Source: Brevundimonas sp.
GTDB lineage: Bacteria > Pseudomonadota > Alphaproteobacteria > Caulobacterales > Caulobacteraceae
DNA: 5,861 nucleotides
Direction: 5' to 3'
Assembly (NCBI GenBank): GCA_022712235.1
Contig: JALAGW010000309.1
Span: forward strand, 1 to 5,861
Part shown: positions 1-5,014 of the stretch, one piece after another
How positions within the stretch are numbered: the first letter of the stretch is position 1
How the letters are laid out: each line of letters opens with the position of its first letter
Program-made: the position numbers and the translations under genes
Notes under the pieces: generated by a model
Told to the model about the DNA's origin: nothing
The model's database searches: none
What the model saw: only the letters and a program-made list of their open reading frames with translations

Positions 1-165
1 GGACGACGGCGAAACGGGGGCAGGGGCCGGCCGGGCGGCGGCCGGGGGCGCGCCGTTCAACAGCCGCGTCAGTTCCTCGGCGCTCTGACTCTGGTTCGAG
101 GACTGGGCATGGGCCGCCAGAGGCGCGACGCTCATCAGGACGGAGGCGAGAAGCACGGTTTTCAT
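1..165 (-). CDS. Small secreted Ala/Pro-rich protein, 3' end cut by window edge
   Basis: The ATG is at 165 on the minus strand and the frame stays open for 55 codons to the window edge, so the C-terminus is missing. The start MKTVLLASVLMSVAPLAAHA is a classical Sec signal peptide: Lys2, a hydrophobic core at about residues 4-18, and an A-H-A motif before Gln21 as the likely signal peptidase I site. The mature part begins Ser/Gln/Asn-rich, has a short charged stretch (EELTRLLNG, about residues 30-38), then turns into an Ala/Pro tract of the kind seen in linkers. An AAGG Shine-Dalgarno lies 7 nt before the ATG. The gene starts 32 nt after the histidine kinase stop on the same strand, so it may be its downstream operon partner. 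I do not recognise a family. Export to the periplasm is inferred from the signal peptide only. Confidence 0.7.
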   Translation of the reverse strand, partial: MKTVLLASVLMSVAPLAAHAQSSNQSQSAEELTRLLNGAPPAAARPAPAPVSPSS

Positions 166-197
166 GCCGTAACCTTGGCCCCCGCGCCGCCTGACGG

Positions 198-1874
198 TCA
201 AGCCGCCGCCAGCTCGACCCAGAAGGTCGCCCCCTGCCCCGGCGCCGAGATCACGCCGATCTCGCCGCCCTGAAGCTCGGTCAGGCGCTTGGCCAGGGCC
301 AGGCCGATGCCATGCCCCTCGATGGCCGAACGCTCCAGCCCCAGCCGGTTGAACGGCTCGAACAGTTGCGCCTGCTTCTCCAGCGTCAGGCCAGGACCGA
401 AGTCGATCACCTCGATCCGCACCCGATCATCGACCCAGGCCGCCTTCAGCAGCACCCGTCCCCCGACGGCGCCGTATTTCACCGCATTCCCGGCCAGATT
501 GCCGATCACCTGGGCCAGACGCTGCGAATCCGCCTGCGCGATCAGGGCGTCGCCCTCGACCAGCACCTCGATGCTCAGTCCCCGCGTTTCAGGCTTCAGA
601 ACCAGGGCGCGGCGCACATCTTCCAACAGGCCCGCGACATCGGTCGGGCGCAGTTCGACCTTGACCGCCCCGGACTCGGCGCGCGCCACGTCCAGCAGGT
701 CATGGGCCAGGGTCTCGACCTGACGCGCCGTCTTGACCAGCATCTGGGCCATCTCGACCTGCTCGGCCGAGGTCGCGCCCAATTGGCCGCCGGCCCACAG
801 TTCGCCAATGCCGATGATGCCGCCCACCGGGCTCTTGATCTCATGGGCGACGTTGGCCAGCAGCCGCGACTTGGCCGCCGAGGCCCGTTCGGCCCGCTCG
901 CGTCCGGCGCGCGCGCGCTCGGCCAGGCGATCACGCTCTTCCAGCAGAGCCGCCACCATCAGGATCGGCATATAGCCCAGCAGCACCAGCAACTGGGCCA
1001 ACAGCGCCCGGTTTTCGGCGTCGAACGAATGATAAGGACCATGCCCCGCCATGGTCCCGCCGATGGCCATGACCGTCACCACGACCAGGGCGGAGGCGAT
1101 GCCCGCCACCCGGAACCGCACCGCCATCATCAGCAGCAAGGGCATCAGCAGGAAGCCGTAGGGCAAGCTCAGATGCGAAAAGATAGCGTAACAGGCCGCG
1201 CCGATCAGTCCCAGCAGGACAGCGCCCTCAGCCAATCGCGCCGGTTGCCGGACGATCGACAGATGACGCCGCTGCAGCACCAGACCAAAGGCGCCGATCA
1301 CCGCAAACCCCAGGGCGTGACCGCACCACCAGATCCTCAATCCGTCCAGAATGTCGGCGCCGACCAGGGCGTCCAGCGCCACGGCGCTGATGACGGCGCT
1401 CGGCAGGGGGGCGACGGCGCAAACCCCGAGGAACCGCGCAAGCCCCTCGACCGAGGTGACGCTCAGTCCCGGAACGAAGCGTCGCACCAGAACGACCGCC
1501 AGACCGATCTCCAGCAGGTTCATCGCCGTGAACAGGACCGACAGCAGGGGGCCGTTGCCGACCAGGAACTCGCCCGCCAGCACGCCCATGGTCACCAGGG
1601 CGCCGAAACCCAGGTCATAGGTCAGGCCTCGCCCGCCCTTGAGCCAGACCGCCAAGGCCAGACCGCCCGCGCCCCACAGGGCGGCGACCAGGCCGTTGGT
1701 CCGCGCAAAGCTGATGGCCAGCACGACCAGGACGGTCATCCCGACAGCGGTCAGGATGGGCGCCCAGGGTTGTCGGAAGAAGGCCGCGTTGGTCCCAGGC
1801 ATGGGCAAGACGTCGCCGGCGACCGCTGCGTCGAAAAGGGGTTCAGGTCTGTCGAGCGCACGGCTCATGGTCAT
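198..1874 (-). CDS. MASE1-domain membrane sensor histidine kinase
   Basis: A 558-residue transmembrane sensor kinase expected to autophosphorylate on His and pass the phosphate to a response regulator. Residues about 38-312 are strongly hydrophobic with roughly eight membrane segments. Pieces such as ALWGAGGLALAVWLKGG (about 65-81) and IWWCGHALGFAVIGAF (about 181-196) resemble the MASE1 integral-membrane sensor domain. A charged helix (LEERDRLAERARAGRERAER, 311-330) links to the HisKA domain, with the H-box NVAHEIKSP and phospho-acceptor His344. The HATPase_c domain has an intact N-box (Asn463-x-x-Lys466-Tyr), G1 box DFGPG (491-495), F-box LFEPF (504-508) and G2 box GHGIGLALAK (520-529), so it should be active. 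There is no receiver domain and no regulator gene in view. The MASE1 ligand is unknown. Met1 (1874) and Met3 (1868) are both possible starts; a weak GGA sits 7 nt before Met1. It follows thiE by 64 nt. Confidence 0.9.
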   Translation of the reverse strand: MTMSRALDRPEPLFDAAVAGDVLPMPGTNAAFFRQPWAPILTAVGMTVLVVLAISFARTNGLVAALWGAGGLALAVWLKGGRGLTYDLGFGALVTMGVLAGEFLVGNGPLLSVLFTAMNLLEIGLAVVLVRRFVPGLSVTSVEGLARFLGVCAVAPLPSAVISAVALDALVGADILDGLRIWWCGHALGFAVIGAFGLVLQRRHLSIVRQPARLAEGAVLLGLIGAACYAIFSHLSLPYGFLLMPLLLMMAVRFRVAGIASALVVVTVMAIGGTMAGHGPYHSFDAENRALLAQLLVLLGYMPILMVAALLEERDRLAERARAGRERAERASAAKSRLLANVAHEIKSPVGGIIGIGELWAGGQLGATSAEQVEMAQMLVKTARQVETLAHDLLDVARAESGAVKVELRPTDVAGLLEDVRRALVLKPETRGLSIEVLVEGDALIAQADSQRLAQVIGNLAGNAVKYGAVGGRVLLKAAWVDDRVRIEVIDFGPGLTLEKQAQLFEPFNRLGLERSAIEGHGIGLALAKRLTELQGGEIGVISAPGQGATFWVELAAA

Positions 1875-1878
1875 GATC

Positions 1879-1919
1879 AGGTCCGATGTACGCGACTACC
1901 GCCCCATCCTGCCGGACCT
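1879..1919. other. Inverted repeat in the thiE-kinase gap
   Basis: A perfect 7-bp inverted repeat (AGGTCCG at 1879-1885, CGGACCT at 1913-1919) with a 27-nt spacer occupies most of the 64-nt gap between the thiE stop and the kinase start. The inner arm lies 4 nt before the kinase ATG, so pairing in a minus-strand transcript would cover its ribosome-binding region. It could be an operator, an mRNA structure or chance; arms this short with a long spacer are weak evidence. Confidence 0.25.
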
Positions 1920-1938
1920 TCCTAAACATCCTCTGAAG

Positions 1939-2598
1939 TCAGAAGGCGCTTTCAAGGACGGCGTTGAACGCCCGAACCGCCGCCGCAGGCCCCTCGGGAT
2001 GGTTCCAGACGCCCGCGCTGACGGCCACGAAATCCGCCCCCGCCGCGGCCACCTGAGCCGCGTTCTCGACCGTTATGCCGCCGATGGCGACACAGGGCGT
2101 CTCCATGGTTTCCTGCCAGATGGTCAACTCGATCAGTTCGGGCCGATGGGTGGTTTCCTTGGTGTCGGTCGGGAAGAAGGCGCCGAAGGCGACGTAGTCC
2201 GCCCCCGCCTCGGCCGCCTCCATCGCCAGGTGACGGCTGTCATGGCAGGTGGCGCCGATCATGGCGTCCGGCCCCATGATGCGGCGCGCCTCGGCGACCG
2301 GCGCATCATCTTGGCCGACATGGACGCCGTCGCAGCCGGTCGCCTTGGCCAGATCGGGTCGATCATTGAGGATCACCGCCACGTCGTGCGCCTGGGCGAT
2401 CGGCGCCAGCCGCGCCACGGCGGCCTTGACCTGTTCGTCAGAAGCGTCTTTGAGCCGGATCTGCAGGGCGGCGACCGGCCCCGCCGACAGGGCCTGCTCC
2501 AGCAGGCCGGCGAAGGCCTCCAGATCATCAATCGCCGGCGGCGAGATTAGATACAGCTGACAGGGCGGACGGGGCGGTGTTGCAGGTTGACGAGCCAT
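1939..2598 (-). CDS. thiE: Thiamine-phosphate synthase (ThiE)
   Basis: A cytoplasmic TIM-barrel enzyme that joins the hydroxymethylpyrimidine diphosphate and thiazole phosphate halves into thiamine phosphate, releasing pyrophosphate. At 219 residues it has normal length. Family motifs appear in order: QIRLKD (46-51; the Q-x-R-x-K diphosphate-binding motif), NDR (78-80), GVHVGQDD (91-98), IGATCHD (114-120), GADYVAFGAFFPTDTK (132-147, the conserved F-x-T-x-x-K loop), CVAIGGI (169-175) and a C-terminal phosphate-binding segment ADFVAVSAGVW (188-198). The start at 2598 leaves about 13 residues before the first beta strand (QLYLIS); an AGGG-rich stretch lies just upstream. No other thiamine gene is in the window, and I find no TPP riboswitch in the 121-nt region towards bfd. 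The next gene on the strand is the MASE1 kinase. Confidence 0.93.
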   Translation of the reverse strand: MARQPATPPRPPCQLYLISPPAIDDLEAFAGLLEQALSAGPVAALQIRLKDASDEQVKAAVARLAPIAQAHDVAVILNDRPDLAKATGCDGVHVGQDDAPVAEARRIMGPDAMIGATCHDSRHLAMEAAEAGADYVAFGAFFPTDTKETTHRPELIELTIWQETMETPCVAIGGITVENAAQVAAAGADFVAVSAGVWNHPEGPAAAVRAFNAVLESAF

Positions 2599-2645
2599 GC
2601 CCTGCCCTGCCCGTCCCCGCGCCGGGCGTCAATGTCGCAACCCCA

Positions 2646-2660
2646 TGCGAACGATTTGCA
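2646..2660. promoter_or_regulatory. Possible Fur-like operator upstream of bfd
   Basis: TGCGAA-CGA-TTTGCA is a 6-3-6 dyad with one mismatch that overlaps the predicted -35 region of bfd. A related 14-mer lies at 2682-2695 (GCGAGCTATTCTCA, 10 of 14 identical to GCGAACGATTTGCA at 2647-2660), 35 nt downstream and around the expected transcription start. A/T-rich dyads of this kind over bfd promoters suit a Fur-family iron repressor, since bfd is iron-regulated in many bacteria. The regulator's identity is inferred, and thiE on the other strand could be affected too. Confidence 0.4.
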
Positions 2661-2683
2661 CTCGCCTTAATAAATGCTATAGC
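2656..2683 (+). promoter_or_regulatory. Predicted bfd promoter
   Basis: GCTATAGC at 2676-2683 matches the Caulobacter housekeeping -10 consensus GCTANAWC at seven of eight positions, and also reads as an extended -10 (TG-C-TATAGC). TTGCAC at 2656-2661 is a partial -35; the distance to TATAGC is 16 nt. Transcription would begin near 2690, giving a leader of about 30 nt before the TTG start of bfd. This A/T-rich patch stands out from the GC-rich surroundings. Confidence 0.5.
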
Positions 2684-2719
2684 GAGCTATTCTCAGTAAC
2701 TGCTTCGGGGCTTGCCGCC

Positions 2720-2905
2720 TTGTACGTCTGCAACTGTAACGGCCTTCGCCAGCGCGACGTCGCTCAAGCCATCGAAGCCGGCGCGACCCGTCCCAAGGAT
2801 ATTTTCGCGTCCAATCAATGCGCTCCGCAATGCGCCAAGTGCGTCTGTGAAATGCGCCAGATGATTCAGGACACCCAGGCCGCCTTCGCCGTCGCGGCCG
2901 AGTAA
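2720..2905 (+). CDS. bfd: Bacterioferritin-associated ferredoxin (Bfd)
   Basis: A 61-residue [2Fe-2S] protein that docks on bacterioferritin and passes electrons to its heme so that stored ferric iron is reduced and released. Starting at the TTG at 2720 the protein begins M-Y-V-C-N-C-N-G, the usual Bfd N-terminus, and places cysteines at 4, 6, 38 and 41, the same spacing as the cluster ligands of E. coli Bfd. Extra cysteines at 34 and 43 flank the second pair. The frame is open upstream to an ATG at 2597, but that would add 41 unrelated residues and run through the promoter, so TTG is preferred. A CGGGG stretch about 9 nt upstream may serve as ribosome-binding site. It is divergent from thiE, with bfr 167 nt downstream on the same strand, as expected for a functional pair. 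Iron-dependent repression is inferred from the upstream dyads. Confidence 0.93.
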   Translation: MYVCNCNGLRQRDVAQAIEAGATRPKDIFASNQCAPQCAKCVCEMRQMIQDTQAAFAVAAE

Positions 2906-2922
2906 GACGCCCAGCTGAAAGT

Positions 2923-2955
2923 CGATTTCACTCGCATTATCAATGCAGTGATAAG
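2923..2955 (+). promoter_or_regulatory. Predicted bfr promoter/operator sharing the bfd element
   Basis: Positions 2923-2946 repeat the element found at 2652-2677 before bfd: both read CGATTT, CACTCGC, TTA, then AATGC in the same order, differing by two substitutions and two single-base gaps. Inside it GCATT-ATC-AATGC (2934-2946) is a perfect 5-3-5 dyad. A possible -35 (TTTCAC, 2926-2931) and -10 (GATAAG, 2950-2955) lie 18 nt apart. ACTCGCA recurs at 2957-2963. This suggests bfr has its own promoter, read by the same regulator as bfd. The -35 match is weak. Confidence 0.45.
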
Positions 2956-2970
2956 AACTCGCAAATGATC

Positions 2971-3040
2971 CACGGCCTTTAAGCCGTGCTATGAAAGTCG
3001 TCACGGGCGGTCTGAGAACCGCGACGTCATGACGACGTCG
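2971..3040 (+). other. Structured leader between bfd and bfr (two hairpins)
   Basis: Two inverted repeats lie between the predicted bfr promoter and its Shine-Dalgarno. The first is CACGGC/GCCGTG (2971-2976 and 2983-2988) with a 6-nt loop and no T-run. The second is CGACGTC/GACGTCG (3022-3028 and 3034-3040) with a 5-nt loop; each arm also contains the palindrome GACGTC. A 13-codon open frame (2991-3032, ATG to TGA) lies between and across them. If transcription starts near 2962 this is a leader of about 110 nt. The first hairpin might alternatively be a weak end of the bfd transcript. Confidence 0.35.
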
Positions 3041-3072
3041 TCCAGCGCCGCCGCATCAAGAGGACGACGACC

Positions 3073-3573
3073 ATGAAGGGCGATCCGGCGATCATCCGCA
3101 CCCTCAACGCGGTGCTGACCAACGAGCTGACGGCGGTCAACCAGTACTTCCTGCACGCCCGCATGTTCGAAAGCTGGGGCCTCAGCCACCTCGGCAACGT
3201 CATCTACGAAGAATCGATCGGCGAGATGAAACACGCCGACATGCTGATCAAGCGCATCCTCTTCCTCGACGGCCTGCCCAACCTGCAGGACCTGCACAAG
3301 CTGAAGGTCGGCGAAGACCCGATCGAATGCCTGGGCGCCGACCTGAAGCTGGAGATCGACAGCCGCGCCACGACCCGCGACGCCGTCACCCAGTGCGAGG
3401 CCGCGCACGACTACGTCAGCCGCGACCTGCTGATGAAGATCTTGGCCGACACCGAGGAGCACGTCGACTTCCTGGAAAACCAGCACAAGCTGATCGAGCT
3501 GCTGGGCGCCCAGAACTACCTCCAGTCCGCCATGAGCGAGATCAAGACCGACGGCGCCGCCACCGGCAACTGA
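3073..3573 (+). CDS. bfr: Bacterioferritin (Bfr)
   Basis: A 166-residue four-helix-bundle subunit of the 24-mer iron-storage shell that oxidises Fe(II), holds ferric mineral and binds heme between subunits. The start MKGDPAIIRTLNAVLTNELTAVNQYFLHARM is typical. Visible functional residues are Glu18, Glu51, His54, Glu94 and His130 of the di-iron ferroxidase site, and Met52, the axial heme ligand, in the segment EESIGEMKHAD (46-56). Position 127, normally Glu in the E-x-x-H pair, is Thr in the ungapped reading ADTEEHVDFLE (125-135), with Glu at 128 and 129. At the inner-surface iron site of E. coli Bfr (His46, Asp50) this protein has Glu46 and Gly50. The C-terminus LLGAQNYLQSAMSE is standard, followed by a short tail. 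GAGG 9 nt before the ATG is the ribosome-binding site. It lies 167 nt after bfd with its own likely promoter. The family call is firm; full ferroxidase activity is less certain. Confidence 0.96.
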   Translation: MKGDPAIIRTLNAVLTNELTAVNQYFLHARMFESWGLSHLGNVIYEESIGEMKHADMLIKRILFLDGLPNLQDLHKLKVGEDPIECLGADLKLEIDSRATTRDAVTQCEAAHDYVSRDLLMKILADTEEHVDFLENQHKLIELLGAQNYLQSAMSEIKTDGAATGN

Positions 3574-3586
3574 CGCCCATCAAGAC

Positions 3587-3617
3587 GCCGGGCGCGGAAC
3601 GAGTTTCCACGCCCGGC
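3587..3617 (+). terminator. Long hairpin after bfr
   Basis: GCCGGGCG-C-GGAA (3587-3599) pairs with TTCC-A-CGCCCGGC (3605-3617): a 13-position stem with one C/A mismatch and a 5-nt loop, starting 13 nt after the bfr stop. There is no T-run, so it is a poor intrinsic terminator in the strict sense, though it could end or stabilise the bfr message. It ends 12 nt before the ATG of the next gene, where it may also affect translation. Confidence 0.55.
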
Positions 3618-3629
3618 CATTCCGGTCTC

Positions 3630-4184
3630 ATGACCAGTCTCGAAAACGCCCTCGACACCGCCCGCGATCAGGCGGCCGGCCTTCTCAACGCCGAGGGGCG
3701 CAGCTGGCGTCATGTCGGGCTGGGCCTGGCCCTGACCGCGGGCTTCGCCCTGGCGGCCACGACCGCGGCCTCGAAGCTGATCCGTCCGCAGCCGCGCCGC
3801 GCGCTGCAGCCGCTGGGCGGCGACGCCCCGATCACCGAGCGCCCGCGCGGCCCGATCAGCCTGATCCTGCCCGCCATGTTCTCGGCCACCACCCTGTCGG
3901 CCGTGCGCGTCTGGAACGCCCCGGCCCGCCCCGAACGCCGCAGCGCCATGGCTTTGTGGCTCGCGGCCCAGACCGTCAGCGCCCTCTGGCTGGCTGCGCG
4001 ACCGACGCGCCTGACGACCCAGGTCCTGGCGGCCATGTCCTCGGCCGGTCTGGCCGCCGCCTTCGCCCACGAGGCGCGCAAGCTGGACCCCGGCGCCGGC
4101 AAGCTGGCCTCGCCCACCGGCATGGGCGTCCGCCTGGCCAACCGTGCCGAGGCCCGGCTTCGCGACAGGCCGACCCTGCACTGA
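3630..4184 (+). CDS. Multi-pass membrane protein, possible divergent TspO/MBR family member
   Basis: A 184-residue protein with hydrophobic segments at about 29-47, 75-94, 106-123, 130-147 and, weaker, 158-173, matching the five-helix plan of TspO/MBR proteins, which bind porphyrins and heme. Local matches to the family run in order: LPAMFSATTLSAVRVW (80-95) against the F-P-x-x-W-x-x-L-Y helix, LAAQTVSALW (111-120) against the A-A-Q-x-x-x-N-x-L-W helix, and KLDPGAGKLASP (151-162) against L-D-x-x-A-G-x-L-x-x-P. Most of the tryptophans and the P-Y-L-x-W signature are missing (PTGMGV at 162-167), so pocket chemistry would differ. The N-terminal 28 residues look like a cytoplasmic helix. ATG at 3630 is the only sensible start, 56 nt after bfr, with no clear Shine-Dalgarno and a hairpin just upstream. 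It may be a conserved membrane protein unrelated to TspO. Gene reality is likely because coding-like G/C third positions hold throughout. Confidence 0.75.
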   Translation: MTSLENALDTARDQAAGLLNAEGRSWRHVGLGLALTAGFALAATTAASKLIRPQPRRALQPLGGDAPITERPRGPISLILPAMFSATTLSAVRVWNAPARPERRSAMALWLAAQTVSALWLAARPTRLTTQVLAAMSSAGLAAAFAHEARKLDPGAGKLASPTGMGVRLANRAEARLRDRPTLH

Positions 4185-4311
4185 TCCGCAGACCGGCGAT
4201 CAGCGCCCCCATTGCCCTTTTTCCGCTGTTCCTCTACGGCTCGCCGCGATTTCGCGCGCCCGCCTGTTGAAGCGGCCGGGCCGCCCCCTGCCCTCACATC
4301 CAGCGGTTTCT

Positions 4312-4878
4312 ATGAAAATCAACGGCAACACCATCAAGCCCGGCATGGTCCTGCAGCACAACGGCGGCCTGTGGGTCGTCACCAAGGCCAGCCACGTCAA
4401 GCCCGGCAAGGGCGGCGCCTTCGCCAACGTCGAGGCCAAGAACCTCGAAACCGGCAACAAGCTGAACGAACGCTTCCGTTCGGAAGACAAGGTCGAGCGC
4501 GTCACCCTGGAACAGAAGGACTTCTCCTACCTGTTCGACAACGGCGACAGCCTGGTCTTCATGGACGACGCCACCTACGAGCAGATCGAACTGCAGAAGG
4601 ACTGGGTCGGCGACGAACGCATCCCTTATCTGCAAGAGGGCATGAAGGTCGTCATCGAGATGCACGAAGACCGTCCGATCGGTCTGGAGCTGCCGGAACA
4701 GGTCACGCTGGAAGTCGCCGAGACCGAGCCCACCGTGAAGGGCCAGACGGCCTCGTCCTCCTACAAGCCCGCCATCGCCTCGAACGGCGTGCGCATCATG
4801 ATCCCGCCCTATATGTCGGCCGGCGAGCGCATCATCGTCGACACGACCTCGGGCGAATACGTCCGTCGCGCGGACTAA
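4312..4878 (+). CDS. efp: Translation elongation factor P (EF-P)
   Basis: A 188-residue, full-length EF-P, which binds ribosomes between the P and E sites and relieves stalling at consecutive prolines. The three beta-barrel domains are complete: the N-terminal KOW-like domain (about 1-65), the central OB domain (about 66-128), and the C-terminal OB domain ending in the signature GVRIMIPPYMSAGERIIVDTTSGEY region (about 160-184). The loop KPGKGGAF (30-37) puts Lys33 at the tip, matching Lys34 of E. coli, the residue modified by EpmA/EpmB in gammaproteobacteria. No modification gene is in the window. ATG at 4312 gives the standard start MKINGNTIKPGMVL; no strong Shine-Dalgarno precedes it, and upstream in-frame codons add nonconserved sequence. 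A 127-nt gap separates it from the membrane protein gene and presumably holds its promoter, though I could not find a convincing one. A strong terminator follows. Confidence 0.98.
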   Translation: MKINGNTIKPGMVLQHNGGLWVVTKASHVKPGKGGAFANVEAKNLETGNKLNERFRSEDKVERVTLEQKDFSYLFDNGDSLVFMDDATYEQIELQKDWVGDERIPYLQEGMKVVIEMHEDRPIGLELPEQVTLEVAETEPTVKGQTASSSYKPAIASNGVRIMIPPYMSAGERIIVDTTSGEYVRRAD

Positions 4879-4925
4879 CAAACACCGTCTTTCCCGGCCA
4901 AGGTCGGGCGCTGTAAGACGTATCT

Positions 4926-4954
4926 ACAGGGGCGCGGATGGTCCGCGCCCCTGT
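4926..4954 (+). terminator. Hairpin terminator of efp
   Basis: ACAGGGGCGCGGA (4926-4938) pairs perfectly with TCCGCGCCCCTGT (4942-4954), a 13-bp stem closed by a TGG loop, 47 nt after the efp stop. The following bases (TGCGTCTCCGTCTC) are pyrimidine-rich but lack a true T-run, as is common in very GC-rich genomes. It separates efp from suhB, implying a suhB promoter after it; TTGCGT (4954-4959) and GATAGG (4977-4982), 17 nt apart, are a poor candidate. Confidence 0.75.
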
Positions 4955-5014
4955 TGCGTCTCCGTCTCTCCGGGCCGATAGGGCCTTCAAGGACAGCCGG
5001 ACCAGGAGAACCCC

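Noticed and set aside
1875..1882. ACCTGATC on the minus strand before the kinase and CTGAGA (minus strand, near 2691-2696) before thiE, as TPP riboswitch fragments
   Set aside because: The two pieces are about 800 nt apart and neither is accompanied by the rest of the conserved thi-box core, so both are chance matches.
312..1925. Long plus-strand open frame (537 codons) opposite the histidine kinase
   Set aside because: Its translation is a low-complexity Gln/Arg/His/Asp/Pro mix with no fold-like pattern, while the minus strand encodes a complete MASE1 kinase with every catalytic box. Long antisense frames are expected in GC-rich DNA.
1639..2550. Plus-strand open frame of 303 codons across the kinase start and thiE
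   Set aside because: Arg-rich shadow of two well-supported minus-strand genes, with no recognisable domain.
3001..3486. Minus-strand open frame opposite bfr
   Set aside because: Val/Asp/Gln-rich shadow of the bacterioferritin codons; the plus-strand protein is unambiguous.
4185..4222. Possible terminator after the TspO-like gene (GGCG/CGCC at 4195-4207, then a T5 run at 4218-4222)
   Set aside because: The stem is only 4 bp and the T-run begins 10 nt later, so this is not enough to call a terminator.
4212..4311. Promoter for efp (TTGCCC at 4212-4217 or TTGAAG at 4267-4272)
   Set aside because: No acceptable -10 element lies 16-18 nt downstream of either, so I could not support a specific promoter.
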